From: Parastagonospora avenae f. sp. tritici 18332-5
Lineage: Eukaryota; Ascomycota; Dothideomycetes; Pleosporales; Phaeosphaeriaceae
NCBI GenBank assembly: GCA_022559985.1
Contig: JAFJTR010000038.1
Coordinates: 1 to 64,000 of the forward strand
DNA length: 64,000 bases
Direction: 5' to 3'
The notes under the pieces were generated by a model. That model saw only the letters and a program-made list of their open reading frames with translations. It made no database searches and had not been told where the DNA came from. The position numbers and the translations under genes are program-made. Every line of letters starts with the position of its first letter. The stretch's first letter is position 1. This document shows, one piece after another, positions 11,796 to 22,191 of this stretch.

Positions 11796-12452
11796 ATGCC
11801 TTTCGCAATCCTCAACACGTTGTTTCCCTGCTTCCCATGCAGCAATACCGAAGAGATTACCTACCCAACCGAAAAATCCCGCCTCTTCTTCCCGGATACA
11901 TCTTGCGATGCAGCGGCCAACATAATCAACGTCCTGCGTACCACACCTCTCTCCGGCCCGGCGCTGAAATTGCGCCTCGACGCCATTGTCGGAACAACCG
12001 GCTGGACAGAAGTCGTCGCGAAATGGGTGCTTGAGAAACTGTGCCACCTCCTCGAGCAAGAAGAAGAGAAGCTCGGTCCAACGGTACGGGATGCATATCA
12101 AAGGGCATGGGAGGTCGCGCGGGGACTCGAGAATTTCATGATTGAGCATCCGGAATTCTGCACGGTGATTGCGTTGGGCGTGTTGGTGAGTTGTCCCAAG
12201 CTATTGCGTGGTTGACATGATGAGGTGTTGATGCTAGATAGGTCATCGTTGCGCCATGGGTTATTGAGGCGTTAGGGTTTACGGAGTTGGGACCGGTTGA
12301 AGGTATTGTATCCCTAGATTGTTGTTGTGGGACAAGACACTGACGGCTTTGTAGGCTCGTTCGCGTCGTGGTGGCAGTCGACGTATGGGGGCATTGTTCC
12401 GAAGGGATCATTGTTCTCGTTCTTCCAGCGGCTGGGGATGGTTTGGCATTGA
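11796..12452 (+). CDS. Small Ifi-6-16-like fungal membrane protein
   Basis: Start ATG 11796 (MPFAILNTLFPCFPC); the open frame upstream of it begins only at a TTG codon, so I reject the longer version. Exon 1 ends at about 12185 (...ALGVL, donor GTGAGT). Exon 2 (about 12241-12302) encodes VIVAPWVIEALGFTELGPVE. Exon 3 (about 12355-12452) encodes GSFASWWQSTYGG...FFQRLGMVWH-stop. The Gly/Ala-rich segment LDAIVGTTGWTE, followed by a hydrophobic hairpin and a terminal FFQRLGM, matches a widespread fungal family of the interferon-induced 6-16/27 type. Annotation pipelines sometimes give it an unhelpful name, lincomycin-condensing protein. The function is unknown, but membrane insertion through residues about 118-150 is likely. 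Two Cys pairs near the N-terminus could be lipid-modified. Confidence 0.7.
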
Positions 12453-12957
12453 TCATTCCGGCTATACGTGATGAAGCTGTACAGCTTCTCACTGTCGCTG
12501 GCAATATTCAGGTACCAGTCGATTACAATGAAATCTCCGTAGTGTAACTTCGTGCTTTCCCTTCGTAACGTCTGTGCATCCGATCTTGCACAGACTGGCA
12601 AGTTCAATCGACGCACTCGGCAAGGTGAAAGAAGCTGAGGCTTTTGCAATGAACCATCAGCTATAAACTTCGCTTACATTGCATTCATTGTTCGGGAATT
12701 GTTTGTACACATATGAAGAGACTTCTATTATAGCAAAGCAGCTCTCTCATGACAAAAGTTCAATCACTTCACCGCTTGTTCATATATCACGATTCTAAAG
12801 AGAGCTACTGCTTTTCATATATCATCCTCAATGTTCCACGCCACCTTCTTTCAAACACTTAGTATTACTCTGCCTAAGCCTCTTCAGTACATCCCAACAC
12901 CTCAGTGCTGGTTCCGTACCCTTGTAGCCAGTGCGCTCCTTCGTTCCCTTGGTCAAA
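12453..12957. other. Intergenic, no gene seen
   Basis: 3' flank of the Ifi-6-16-like gene and promoter of the next plus-strand gene. The minus-strand frame at 12314-12649 overlaps that gene's last exon in antisense and has no motif. Confidence 0.45.
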
Positions 12958-14344
12958 ATGGGTGGCCACGCTTTCAAATATCTCCACTGCCCTCGCGTTC
13001 CTCCCAACATCTATGTTAAAGTCAAAATACAAACCACTACGGCCTTGCGAACCATCTTCGCGCACGTGGTCGTGCCCACAGAAATGCCCGCGAAAGAAGA
13101 TTTCGGAGAAAACGACTTCCTCTGTCGGATTATGAGTATCGGTAGGGACGTCGGTTGCTAAACGCTGCCCAACGAGCCGATCCGATCCTACTTCGGCCTC
13201 ACTCGTTTCAGACCATATACACCTCCGTAGCATCCTCACGTAGCAAGAAGGAAAAATAAATATCAATCGAATACAATGCAGTTATAGTTATTTCCTTTCG
13301 CACTAGTGCAAAGCCCTCCCAACATCCTCGTTTCCAGCACGCTCCACTCTCCACACAGTAACGATACCAAAAGTTTCGACTGGGAAGGTTGCGTCTCACG
13401 CATCAAATCAGCTCTCATCACCAGTAATGGCCGCCGGGGCTTCAAGAACCCCGGTTCCATGTACTTCGCCATCCGTGCGCCCGATCTTGAGGACAACTAT
13501 TGGGTTCAGGTTGATGTCAAAGTCTGCTTCAAGCCGGAGATGTTTGAGTGGGAGACCTTCGAGCTGAACTATGCGAGCAACAGCAAGATGATTGGTAGTA
13601 TGGTGAAGCCGCTCGGGTTGACGATTGATCCTGAAGGACTACACGTGTGTGTCAAGGAGATAGACGATACGAATTTCCCGGGGAGCATAGTCTGGGTGAG
13701 CAAAGATCCGAGGGATGTGTTGAGGATCACGGGGTTGGACAGGAGGATTGTAGATGCCGGCTTCAGGACGACGGAAGAGAGTGAGTATTTTCAGACTGAC
13801 AAACCCGCTCATAGCTGACCATGAAGCAGTCTATGAATATTTCACCGGATCTTGGCTCTTCAATCCAGCACACTTTGCGGCTCGACTGGCCGAAGAGCAG
13901 TACTTTAGCCGCCTGGAAGATCGATCGCCTCACTGGACTTACTTCATCAAAAATTGGGTGCCGAAACACTATCCTGGCTACTGTTTTGGCCAAGACCAGC
14001 CTCTTCGATGTGTTTCTTGCGACTATAACGAGGTCCAGGTTGGTCTTGAGCTGCATGAGTGGTACAAGCGCACTCGTGCATGTGTCCGCGAGAAGGTCTT
14101 CACCATGTTTCCGCACACCGCGTTTGAATACTACACGAAGCGAGCTGCACATGTCAAAGAACAAGAAGAGCACAGACTGCGAGCCATGATCATGGCAGCT
14201 ATTCCAACCGGCGAGATCGGTTGGAAAGATGACTTCCATAAGCCCAAGATCATGATCAAACAACCAGAGCCAGTGAAGCTACGCACGCCAGAGCTCAAGC
14301 CCACAGCAGCTGAAGAACTTACGCCTCCTTTAACTCCTATCTAG
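12958..14344 (+). CDS. Conserved fungal hypothetical, possible nucleotidyltransferase fold
   Basis: Start ATG 12958 (MGGHAFKYLHCPRVPPNIYVKV). I infer three exons: 12958-13141, 13307-13780 and 13830-14344 (390 aa). The first junction uses donor GTAGGG and acceptor CACTAG, the second GTGAGT and AAGCAG; both keep phase. From memory, relatives share the N-terminal block HAFK-LHCPR...VVVPTEMP...DFG-DFL, the segment WVQVDVKVCF...FELNYAS, and WLF-PAHFAARLEE. FGENDFL occupies the position where relatives have G-D-[IV]-D-F, reminiscent of the Asp pair in nucleotidyltransferases; here the first Asp is Asn. This function is inference only. The C-terminus is a basic helical region followed by a Pro/Glu-rich tail. 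No signal peptide or TM segment is seen. Confidence 0.65.
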
Positions 14345-14470
14345 GACGTACGCTACAAAGAGCTTCACCTATCCGACCTCGTCTTACCAGTTTTTGCATC
14401 ACTTTCACCTTCTCCATGCAGCGTCCCTCTGTTCCTGGATCCTCTTCCCCGTGACCCTCCCATCCTCTGC

Positions 14471-14878
14471 ATGCCTCACCCACCACCGACCAACATGTCA
14501 ATGGAGGCGAAGCTTCTCTGCCTGGCACGCTGGACACTCTTCGACCCCATCCATGGTACGCCTTATCTACTCTCTTCACCGCGCGACAAGGACTTTGAGA
14601 TGGACTGGACAGTGGCAAGATACCTTGGGGCTTCGGATCAGATCCTCGTCGAATGGGCGAAAGAGATGTGGCGGCATACTTGGATTAGTCAGAGTTACAC
14701 AAACTATGTGGGAATGTGGAAGAAGGGATTCGAAAAAGAGGACAGGAAGGCAGAGAAGAAGAGGGCAGAAGAGGAGATGAGGACGAAGTCTGAGAAATCC
14801 GTGGAGGCGGAAGAAGAGAGAATCACGGCGAAACTGAAGGCGCTGAATTTGAGCTTTGGTTTCATTGAGAAGAATTGA
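14471..14878 (+). CDS. Small hypothetical protein with C-terminal coiled coil
   Basis: ATG 14471 gives 135 residues without introns (MPHPPPTNMSMEAKLLCLAR...; a second start at MSMEAK is equally possible). The first 75 residues are Trp-rich and globular-looking (WTLFDPIHGTPYLL, WAKEMWRHTWISQSY). Residues about 78-125 are a Lys/Glu-rich predicted coiled coil. It lies 126 nt after the stop of the previous gene in the same direction, so it could be an extra exon of a longer isoform of it, but I find no joining splice that avoids the stop. Family not recognised. Confidence 0.4.
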   Translation: MPHPPPTNMSMEAKLLCLARWTLFDPIHGTPYLLSSPRDKDFEMDWTVARYLGASDQILVEWAKEMWRHTWISQSYTNYVGMWKKGFEKEDRKAEKKRAEEEMRTKSEKSVEAEEERITAKLKALNLSFGFIEKN

Positions 14879-15620
14879 TGGAGAGTCGATGAGATGGTCC
14901 AGGTGGATAAAAGTTCAGCATCTGGTTCAGGAAGTAAAACGGGCTGCACATCGGATTGGCTACCTAGATACACCAGCTCTAGGTAGTTCCAGAACAGTTA
15001 CATTTTTCAACATTTAATTCGCTCCTTCGTATGTTCGACACTTTGCAGCAAAGCTACTAATCATCATCGCCTAGTCTACAAGCAGCCTATTAACCCGGCA
15101 ATACGCGGCCAAGCCAAGCAACCATAACTCTTGGATATGTAACTTCCGCGGCCAAATCTACTGCGCCTCCCAATCCAACCATCGAGTCGTCCTCGCTTAC
15201 TTACCACACCAAGCCCTTCCCCAAGAAACACCAAGATCTTCCCCGCAAACTTACCCCAGGCTCGCCGACCCCACGTGCGGCAATGTGGCAATCATTACCA
15301 AACTTGGATTACTCCCGTTCGTGGAATTTGTGCTGCTGTGGGAATTCAGAGTACTGGCGCGCTTGGCTTACAGATGTCTTCGCTGTCAAAAGGGATGTTT
15401 TGGTTAGTCAGGCGCTGTGTAGGGCCTTGGGAGGCTGGTATAGTGGCTCGACGAGGTTAATGAGAGAGACAAGCGGGATGAATTGTGGATACTGACATCC
15501 GATACTGTGGCAGTCTCGCAGATTTAATATTTCATGATGGCCCGCCTCTTTAGGCTCAGGTGGTTTGCTTGAGCAGGATTAAGGCCTTCCTTCTCGCTTT
15601 GATACATCCATCCCTTCAAG
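14879..15620. other. Intergenic, no gene seen
   Basis: 740 bases between a hypothetical ORF and the second MFS gene. The short frames at 15076-15291 (minus) and 15275-15495 (plus) have no motif. The right part should hold the MFS promoter. Confidence 0.45.
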
Positions 15621-17241
15621 ATGGCGCCCCATACGACCAAAGACGAAGCCGCTGACCACGTCAAGCACCTCGAAAAAGGACTCGCCTCATCGACCAACTC
15701 CTCAGATGTCGTCGATACCAAACTCGCAGCAAAGCTGCGCCATCGCGTGGATTGGCGCCTCATCCCAGCCCTTGGAGCCATGTACGGCATCTCGCTCATG
15801 GACCGGAAGAATGTCTCCAACGCAGCTGTAGCTGGTATGCTGAAAGATCTCAATATGAGTCGCGGCATGGGCTACAATTTCGTCAACCTCTGTTTTTTCA
15901 TCACATATGTGCTCTGCCAGCCTTTCATGATCATCCTATGTCGCAAAATCGGGCCTCGATACTTCTTGCCTGGAATATGCATCGCATGGGGTGCGGTCAT
16001 TATTGGCTTTGGATTTACGAACAATTGGCCGAGTTTGATTCCGTTGAGGTTGGTCCTGGGATTGTTGGAAAGTGGCTACTTCCCCGGATGTTAGTTTGCT
16101 TTACTGTACCATATCGTGAGCCATTGCTAAATGCTACCCTGTAGGTTTGTACTTGCTTTCGTGCTGGTATACGAAATTCGAGGTGGCGAAGAGATACAGC
16201 GTATTCTACTTCGTTGGAAGCATCGCATCAGCTCTTTCAGGAATTCTTGCGTATGGACTGCAGCAGATGGAAGGCGTGCAGGGCATCCGCGGATGGCGCT
16301 GGTAAGAACCTCTCTTTCACTTTCGCCACATCAGCCGATCTAAAAACATCAGGATCTTCATCATGGAAGGCGTCATCACCGTCGGCGTCGCGCTATTTTC
16401 CATAACATTCATCGTCAAATTCCCCGATGAGGAAAAAACAAAGCCATCATGGGGCTTCCTCAAACCCCACGAGCTCGATGTCGTTATCGATCGGCTCAAC
16501 GCAGACCGCGGCGATGCAGGTGCAGAGAAGTTTTCGTGGAAGAAGTTCCTCGAGCCGGCAAAGGTAAGTCTCCCAATCATACTTTGAGACCAAAGCTGAT
16601 TACTTCTTTCCCTATTGTAGGATTGGTACATCTACGCATTTGCCCTGATCCTTCTCTTCGTGACGACGATAGCATACGGCTTCGCTTTCTTCCTGCCCAT
16701 CATCCTATCCACGAAGCTCAAGTTCAGCATGGCCATGAGCCAGTGCCTTGGTGCGCCGCCCTACGCAGCGTCTGGTTTCCTGATGTACGGTGCAGCATGG
16801 TTCAGCGACAAGTACAAGACACGCGGACCAGTCCTGTGCTTCTTGTGCCTAGTATCGCTCGTTGGTCTGCCCATCATGGGCTTTGCGAAGAACCCCTGGG
16901 CCCAATACGTGGGTGTCTTTATCACCGTGTCCGGGACTAACAGCGCGATACCATCAGTTATGGCATATCAAGCAAACAATATCAGAGGACAGTGGAGGCG
17001 CGCATTCTGCTCGGCTTCATTGACCGGTATTGGTGGTATTGGAGGAATCGCTGGAGCGCTTATCTTCAGGACAGAAGATGCGCCGTCCTATGTACCGGGC
17101 TTCGCAGCGTGCATGGCATGCAATGTGCTGGTTATTATACTGGTCGGTATTCTGACATTCTACTTCAGGAGTGAGAACGCGAAAGCGGACCGAGGAGAGA
17201 AGGTGCTATTAGAAGACCCAAACTTCCGCTTCACCATCTAG
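15621..17241 (+). CDS. MFS transporter, Dal5/ACS (Tna1-like) family
   Basis: Plasma-membrane anion:cation symporter-type facilitator. Four exons fit exactly: 15621-16089, 16145-16301, 16353-16563 and 16621-17241 (485 aa). The start is MAPHTTKDEAADHVKHLEKG. The TM1 family motif reads LMDRKNVSNAAVAGM, and the intracellular loop after TM4 has LGLLESGYFPGCLYLLS. Exon 2 carries WYTKFEVAKRYSVFYFVG and exon 3 the amphipathic central loop (FPDEEKTKPSWGFLKPHE). Exon 4 encodes TM7-TM12 and ends EDPNFRFTI. Closest functional relatives are probably nicotinate, biotin-precursor or carboxylate permeases, but the substrate cannot be assigned. It is only distantly similar to the transporter at 0.3-2.1 kb, so not a recent tandem copy. 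Confidence 0.88.
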
Positions 17242-17898
17242 AAAGCTTTTGAGTATGATCCGGTCTGGCACGGTTTTGGAGGAGATGCAATTTATTTATT
17301 TCGGTGCAGTGCTTCGTGTCGCAACATGTTTTACCAGTTAGCATGCCTCCGGACGTCCGCAGCATGCGCTAAGTGACAACAGCTGAGGAGATCGAGCGGG
17401 GACTTTCCCTGAACGGTCAAGTTCAGAGTAATACAAAGTTCCTGCGTGGGAACCAGTACAATCGAATCTCCTGTCAAGTATTCCCGGACTGCATCTGAGA
17501 AGTCGATACTTGGGCGCATCAATCAACCTGGAAGATGAATAGCGGCTCGCGGAGGATCTGAGACTCGAAGCTATACACAGTATCGCGGGACTTCTACGCG
17601 ATGTAAATCCCTACGCTATGTAAGCATGTGCGTAGCTTCAGGTAAACTGTTCGTTTTTCGTCGTAATTGACAACGTGCAGTAGAGGGTGTGTAGGTATGC
17701 GGGGACGCGGTATGGACGCGCTTCCGACTCGGAACCACTACCCCACTGCGCGATCGACATCCGCACCAGCCCCTCACAACAATGACGCCTGCTTCCAAAT
17801 AGCTAGAGGTAGCTATTGGATATAAGTACCACGAATGGAACTTCTACCCTGCGACGTCCCCGCAGATATCCGTCCCATAAATATAAGCTGCAGACGTC
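17242..17898. other. Intergenic; promoter of the dehydrogenase gene
   Basis: No gene seen. The right end contains TATAAG at 17821-17826, 73 nt before the dehydrogenase ATG, and a second TATA-like run just before the ATG. Confidence 0.4.
17821..17826 (+). promoter_or_regulatory. TATA-like element of dehydrogenase gene
   Basis: TATAAG, 73 nt upstream of the ATG at 17899, a usual distance for a fungal core promoter. Sequence match only. Confidence 0.3.
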
Positions 17899-19290
17899 AT
17901 GGCTAACAACTCTCTACAAACAATCCCTTTGTTGGACCCTGAACACGATCCAGGTACCGAACAGGCGCATACGACGACTTCAAGCATGTCTGGCGAAAAG
18001 ATGAAAGCGGTGCATTACGAGGGACCTTTCAAAGTCTCGGTGAAGGAGGTGGAACTGCCCAAGATTGTACATCCAGATGACGTGATTGTCAAGGTTACGA
18101 CGGCCGCCATCTGTGGATCCGACTTACACATGTACCAAGGACGAACAGCGGCGGAGAGCGGGCTCGTGTTTGGTCATGAGAACATGGGCATTGTGATCGA
18201 GACGGGATCCGGCGTAACGCTGTTGGAGAAGGGCGACCGTATAGTTCTGCCGTTCAACGTAGCAGACGGCAGATGCCAGTACGCAATAGATCTACGACGT
18301 GCGAGTGATATACTGATAGACTACAGAAACTGCGAAGAGGGTCGCACCGCATTTTGTACGGGGTAAGCAGCTCCAAAACTGACATTTTAGCATCTCCTGA
18401 CTATTCTCAGTGTCAACCCGGGCTTTGCAGGCGGAGCTTATGGGTATGTAGCTATGGGGCCTTACCAAGGCGGCCAGGCCCAGTATCTCCGGGTGCCATT
18501 TGCGGATTTCAATGCGCTCAAACTACCAAAAGGCACCGAGCACGAAGCCGACTTCATACTCCTCGCAGATATCTTCCCCACAGGCTGGCATGGCCTCGTA
18601 CTTGCAGGGTTCAAGTCTGGAGAAAGCGTGGCAGTGTTCGGCGCGGGCCCCGTCGGCCTAATGGCTGCGTACAGCGGCATACTGCGGGGTGCAAGTAGGG
18701 TGTTTGTGGTCGATACAGTACCGGAGCGACTACAAGCGGCAGAGAAGATCGGATGCATACCCATCGACTTCAGGAAGAGTGATCCAGTAGAGCAGATTAT
18801 CAAGCTCAACAACGGCATGGTTGATCGAGCTGTTGACGCTGTGGGATATCAGGCTGTTGATGCTTCAGGGAGCAAGGAGAAGCCAAATATCGTCCTTGAC
18901 CAGCTTATTATGGTAACGCGGCCAACCGGAGGTCTAGGCATACCAGGTCTCTACGTGCCAGCCGACCCAGGAGCTCCAGACGAGCAGAGCAGGAAGGGCC
19001 AAATCCTGATATCCTTTGGAAAGCTCTTCGAGAAGGGAAGTTTTAGCAGCTTCTGAAGTGGTTCTTTGCTGACCCCTGAGTAGGGCCTTTCACTGGGAAC
19101 CGGCCAGTGCAACGTGAAGGCGTACAACAGATATCTGAGGGACATGATTGTGTCTGGGAAGGCTAAGCCGAGCTTCGTGGTGTCGCACGAGATCAACATC
19201 GACGAAGCGCCGGTCGCATACGAGAAGTTTGACAAGAGGATCGAGGGATACACGAAGGTGCTTATTCACCCGAACGGGGCATTAAACTAG
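17899..19290 (+). CDS. Zinc alcohol dehydrogenase, formaldehyde-dehydrogenase-like MDR
   Basis: NAD(P)-dependent medium-chain dehydrogenase similar to glutathione-independent formaldehyde dehydrogenases. The GroES-like zinc domain has AAICGSDLHMYQG (catalytic Cys), FGHENMGIV (His-Glu) and a structural-zinc segment formed across introns (GRCQNCEEGRTAFCTG). The Rossmann domain has VAVFGAGPVGLMAAY and VVDTVPERL. Introns: about 18278-18324 (GTACGC...CTACAG) and about 18363-18410 (GTAAGC...CTCAG). The last intron, 19036-19083 (48 nt), restores KLFEK to GLSLGTGQCNVKAYNRYLRD, but its donor reads GGAAGT instead of GTAAGT. Without splicing the frame stops at 19054-19056 and loses about 70 C-terminal residues. 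The start may be 17899 or a Met at SGEKMKAVHYEG. The protein is otherwise intact and ends at 19290. Confidence 0.8.
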
Positions 19291-19390
19291 CTGCATCTAT
19301 GAGCGAAGAGTAGCGGAAGCAATGAAGGCGAAACTCACTTTTAACTCGTGCCCTTGTCTTGCGCCGCTCCAATGTAGACGCAGCGAGAGA

Positions 19391-19931
19391 TCAGTTCTCG
19401 AGCAGGTTCGCATTCTCGGGAAGATAGGCCCGGTTGATTTTGACCTCCTCCACTGGTCGGTCCTCCTTGTCTGTCTTGACCAAGCCCAGCTTCTTGACCA
19501 CCTGCATTCCGCTCTTGACCCGGCCAAAGATGGTGTGCTTGCCGTCCAACCATGGTGTCGGAGCGAGCGTTATGAAGAACTGGGATCCGTTTGTATTGGG
19601 ACCCGAGTTCGCCATGCTGAGAATGCCAGCGCCCGTGTGCTTCAGTGCTGGGGATATTTCGTCCTCGAACTTCTCGCCATAGATGGATGCGCCGCCCCTT
19701 CCGGTGCCTGTGGGGTCACCACCTTGGATCATGAAGTTGGGTATTATGCGGTGGAATATGAGGCCGTCGAAGTAGTGACGCTGGGCGAGGGTCGAGAAGT
19801 TCTTGCATGTCTTTGGCGCATCGTCGTTGTAGAGTTCGATGATAATGGTACCCTTATCGAGTCAGCTGTGGGAATAGGCTTGAAATTGTAGAGCTTACAA
19901 TGGTGGTATCGAGAGCGACTTCTGTAGCCAT
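19391..19931 (-). CDS. Cyclophilin, PPIL1-type peptidyl-prolyl isomerase
   Basis: Single-domain cyclophilin of about 164 residues. Exon 1 is 19931-19899 (MATEVALDTTI) and exon 2 is 19852-19391 (GTIIIELYNDDAPKTCKNF to the stop). The active-site signature is complete: FHRIIPNFMIQGGDPTGTGRGG, SMANSGPNTNGSQFFITL, WLDGKHTIFGRV. The short N-terminus, the absence of a signal peptide and this order match PPIL1, a spliceosome-associated cyclophilin; fungal orthologues are often called cyp1 or ppi1. The intron ends ...GATAAG before GGT, a slightly unusual AAG acceptor. It is transcribed divergently from the Rqt4-like gene with only about 210 bp between the ATGs. Confidence 0.9.
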
Positions 19932-20141
19932 AATGTGTGAGCGAGTCCAGAGGCGGGGGCGGGCGTCGAATTGAGGACTGTGATGGTAACTTTCGATGCG
20001 CAAGTGAATTTGGCGCACGGTCCATGAATAGCCACAGTCCTGCGCCACACTACCAGCCACTAGTTCAAAGTGATGATTCAGAGTAGGTAGTGAGATCTCA
20101 CACACTGCACTGCACAACCTTAACGATCCCGGTCTCGAATC
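19932..20141. promoter_or_regulatory. Bidirectional promoter of cyclophilin and Rqt4-like genes
   Basis: 210 bp separate the divergent ATGs at 19931 (minus) and 20142 (plus), so both promoters must share this segment. I see no clear TATA box. Confidence 0.5.
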
Positions 20142-21755
20142 ATGGATCTCGCAATCTGGGCGCTGCCTCATATATCAAAGCTGCTACCTATAGACGAAGA
20201 CTCTCTGAAGCAGATCATCTCGTATACCGACTCACTATCCAATAGTGAAGCAGCAGATCATTTACAGAACTTGCTGGGCGACAGTCCCCAGGCCCTAGAA
20301 TTCATCACGTCCTTCAACAACAGAAGAAGACCGAAAGCCAGTGCCAGCTCTAATCAAAATGCGTCGTCCAACGTCACATCTGAAGTCCCGAGGGCGAAGC
20401 CCCGCAAGAAGAAACAGGCTGGTCTAGGACAACTCCCGCCCCCACGACGACCTGACGATTTCGGCAACGTATCGGGAGCGTATCGCAAAAAAGAAGAGGA
20501 AGACTACATGGCTGGCAGCTCCAAGTCGAAAGCGACAAAACCCAATGCTTTTGGACTTTCGGATACGCCAGTTGCCGTGCAGAAACCACAAACAGCAACG
20601 TCATCCGGAGCTGCAACACCAAAATCTCGGGGCATTTCACCTGGACCACCAGCAGCAAAGCTGCCGCCTTCAGCTGCGGGTCAGTTGATATCCGAGGTCA
20701 AATCGTCCCGGAATTCGTCACCGAAGCCCAAGGCAAAAGTGAGCTTAGCTGGTGGTACGCCGATGCATGGCGCTAGTACCGCACTGAATGATCTCGAGTC
20801 CGCCATTAGAGCGCTAGAGATACAAACAAACCCAACTCTGTCTTCTCAGGATAGTAAGAAAAGGAAGTGCAATTGTATGGCGACTCGGCATCCACTACTA
20901 GACGCTGCTCCGAACTGCCTGAACTGTGGAAAGATCGTCTGCGTCAAAGAAGGCATCGGTCCATGCACCTTCTGCAATACGCCACTGCTGAGCTCCGATG
21001 AGATACAATCTATGGTCCGTGTCTTGCGTGATGAGCGCGGCAAAGAGAAGATGGCAGCAAACAATGCAACCCAGAAGCGCCCTGACGTTTCATTAGCACC
21101 GCGACCCTTCTCCACGCCACGGTCAACAACACCCATCTCCTCGAATCCAGCATCAGACGTTGATTCAGAAAGCGAGAAGCTGGCAAAAGCGAAGCAACAT
21201 AGAGATAAGCTGCTCGCCTTCCAAGCACAAAACGCAAAGCGTACACAAGTCCACGACGAAGCCGCAGACTTTGAAACCACAACTGCGGGTCTTAGCATGT
21301 GGGCGTCGCCACAAGAGCGCGCCATGCAGCTCAAGCGCCAGCAGAAGGCGCTAAGGGAACAAGAATGGAACGCCCGACCAGACTACGAGAAGCGCAAAGT
21401 CGTAGCCAGTATTGACCTCGCAGGCGGGAAGATTGTGCGCAAGATGGCAGCGACCGAGCGACCCGTGACGCCTGAAAGCGATGATGAACCTGCTTACCCA
21501 ACTTCTACTCCTCTTGAACATGGCGCTATCTCAAGTGGCAGCGGAGCATTCGCGAGGAACCCTCTGCTGGGTGGTCTGATTAGACCGACGATCAAGGTTG
21601 AAGAGAGCAAAGGCAAAGACAAGGAGAGTGAAAGGAAGCAGACTTGGAGGAGAGTGCAGGACGACAACGACGACAACGAGCAATGGATCTTGGATGGAGG
21701 TGTATACGGTTCAAGAGCTGACAATGTAAGCCTGGAAATGGACGGGTTGAAATAG
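20142..21755 (+). CDS. RQT4: TRIP4/ASC-1 homologue, Rqt4-like RQT-complex subunit
   Basis: Intronless, 537 residues, close to the length of yeast Rqt4. The C2HC5 zinc finger that defines TRIP4 (activating signal cointegrator 1) proteins lies at about residues 243-290: CNC, then CLNCGKIVC, then GPCTFCNTPLL. It binds ubiquitinated ribosomes and, with the Slh1/ASCC3 helicase, helps split collided ribosomes in ribosome-associated quality control. The N-terminus (residues 1-60, LPHISKLLPIDEDSLKQII) resembles the small helical domain of this family. Residues 65-240 are a disordered Lys/Pro/Ser-rich linker. A helical Arg/Lys/Gln-rich region follows at about 350-430, then an acidic tail. There is no C-terminal ASCH domain, as in yeast Rqt4. 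The symbol is by homology. Confidence 0.82.
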   Translation: MDLAIWALPHISKLLPIDEDSLKQIISYTDSLSNSEAADHLQNLLGDSPQALEFITSFNNRRRPKASASSNQNASSNVTSEVPRAKPRKKKQAGLGQLPPPRRPDDFGNVSGAYRKKEEEDYMAGSSKSKATKPNAFGLSDTPVAVQKPQTATSSGAATPKSRGISPGPPAAKLPPSAAGQLISEVKSSRNSSPKPKAKVSLAGGTPMHGASTALNDLESAIRALEIQTNPTLSSQDSKKRKCNCMATRHPLLDAAPNCLNCGKIVCVKEGIGPCTFCNTPLLSSDEIQSMVRVLRDERGKEKMAANNATQKRPDVSLAPRPFSTPRSTTPISSNPASDVDSESEKLAKAKQHRDKLLAFQAQNAKRTQVHDEAADFETTTAGLSMWASPQERAMQLKRQQKALREQEWNARPDYEKRKVVASIDLAGGKIVRKMAATERPVTPESDDEPAYPTSTPLEHGAISSGSGAFARNPLLGGLIRPTIKVEESKGKDKESERKQTWRRVQDDNDDNEQWILDGGVYGSRADNVSLEMDGLK

Positions 21756-22191
21756 GCATAACGAGCATCATAAGGAGAACTACAGCAACCACTATGGGCC
21801 ATGAGAGCAATAGTGATGAGCTCTGGTAATCATATCAACTCCTTTCCGGATTTTTCGAGCTCAACGAGCTCCCACAAAAGACTTCAACACCTAACAGCAA
21901 CGTTTCCTGCCCTGGTAGCGCCACCTGATCAGTGACAAAATAGACTCGCAAAAATGCATTTACCAAGGGCGGTAAGTTTAGTCTCGGGGTTCAAATAGAC
22001 AGAAAACCATGCATAAATCATCAATTTTATTGCACGAGAAAGTGCTTATACGTAGATTCTCACCGTATGACAGTTTCGTACTTTCTGCCAAGAGGTGCAA
22101 GCAGCTAGATTGAGAAAAGGCACGGCTGAAATTGAGCTTCGCGAGCACATCCCAGAGCTTGTTCGGTTCTGTCCGAGAGCAAGTTCAATGC
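21756..22191. other. Convergent 3' intergenic region
   Basis: 3' flanks of two converging genes (Rqt4-like, plus; tetraspanin, minus). No gene or repeat seen. Confidence 0.45.
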
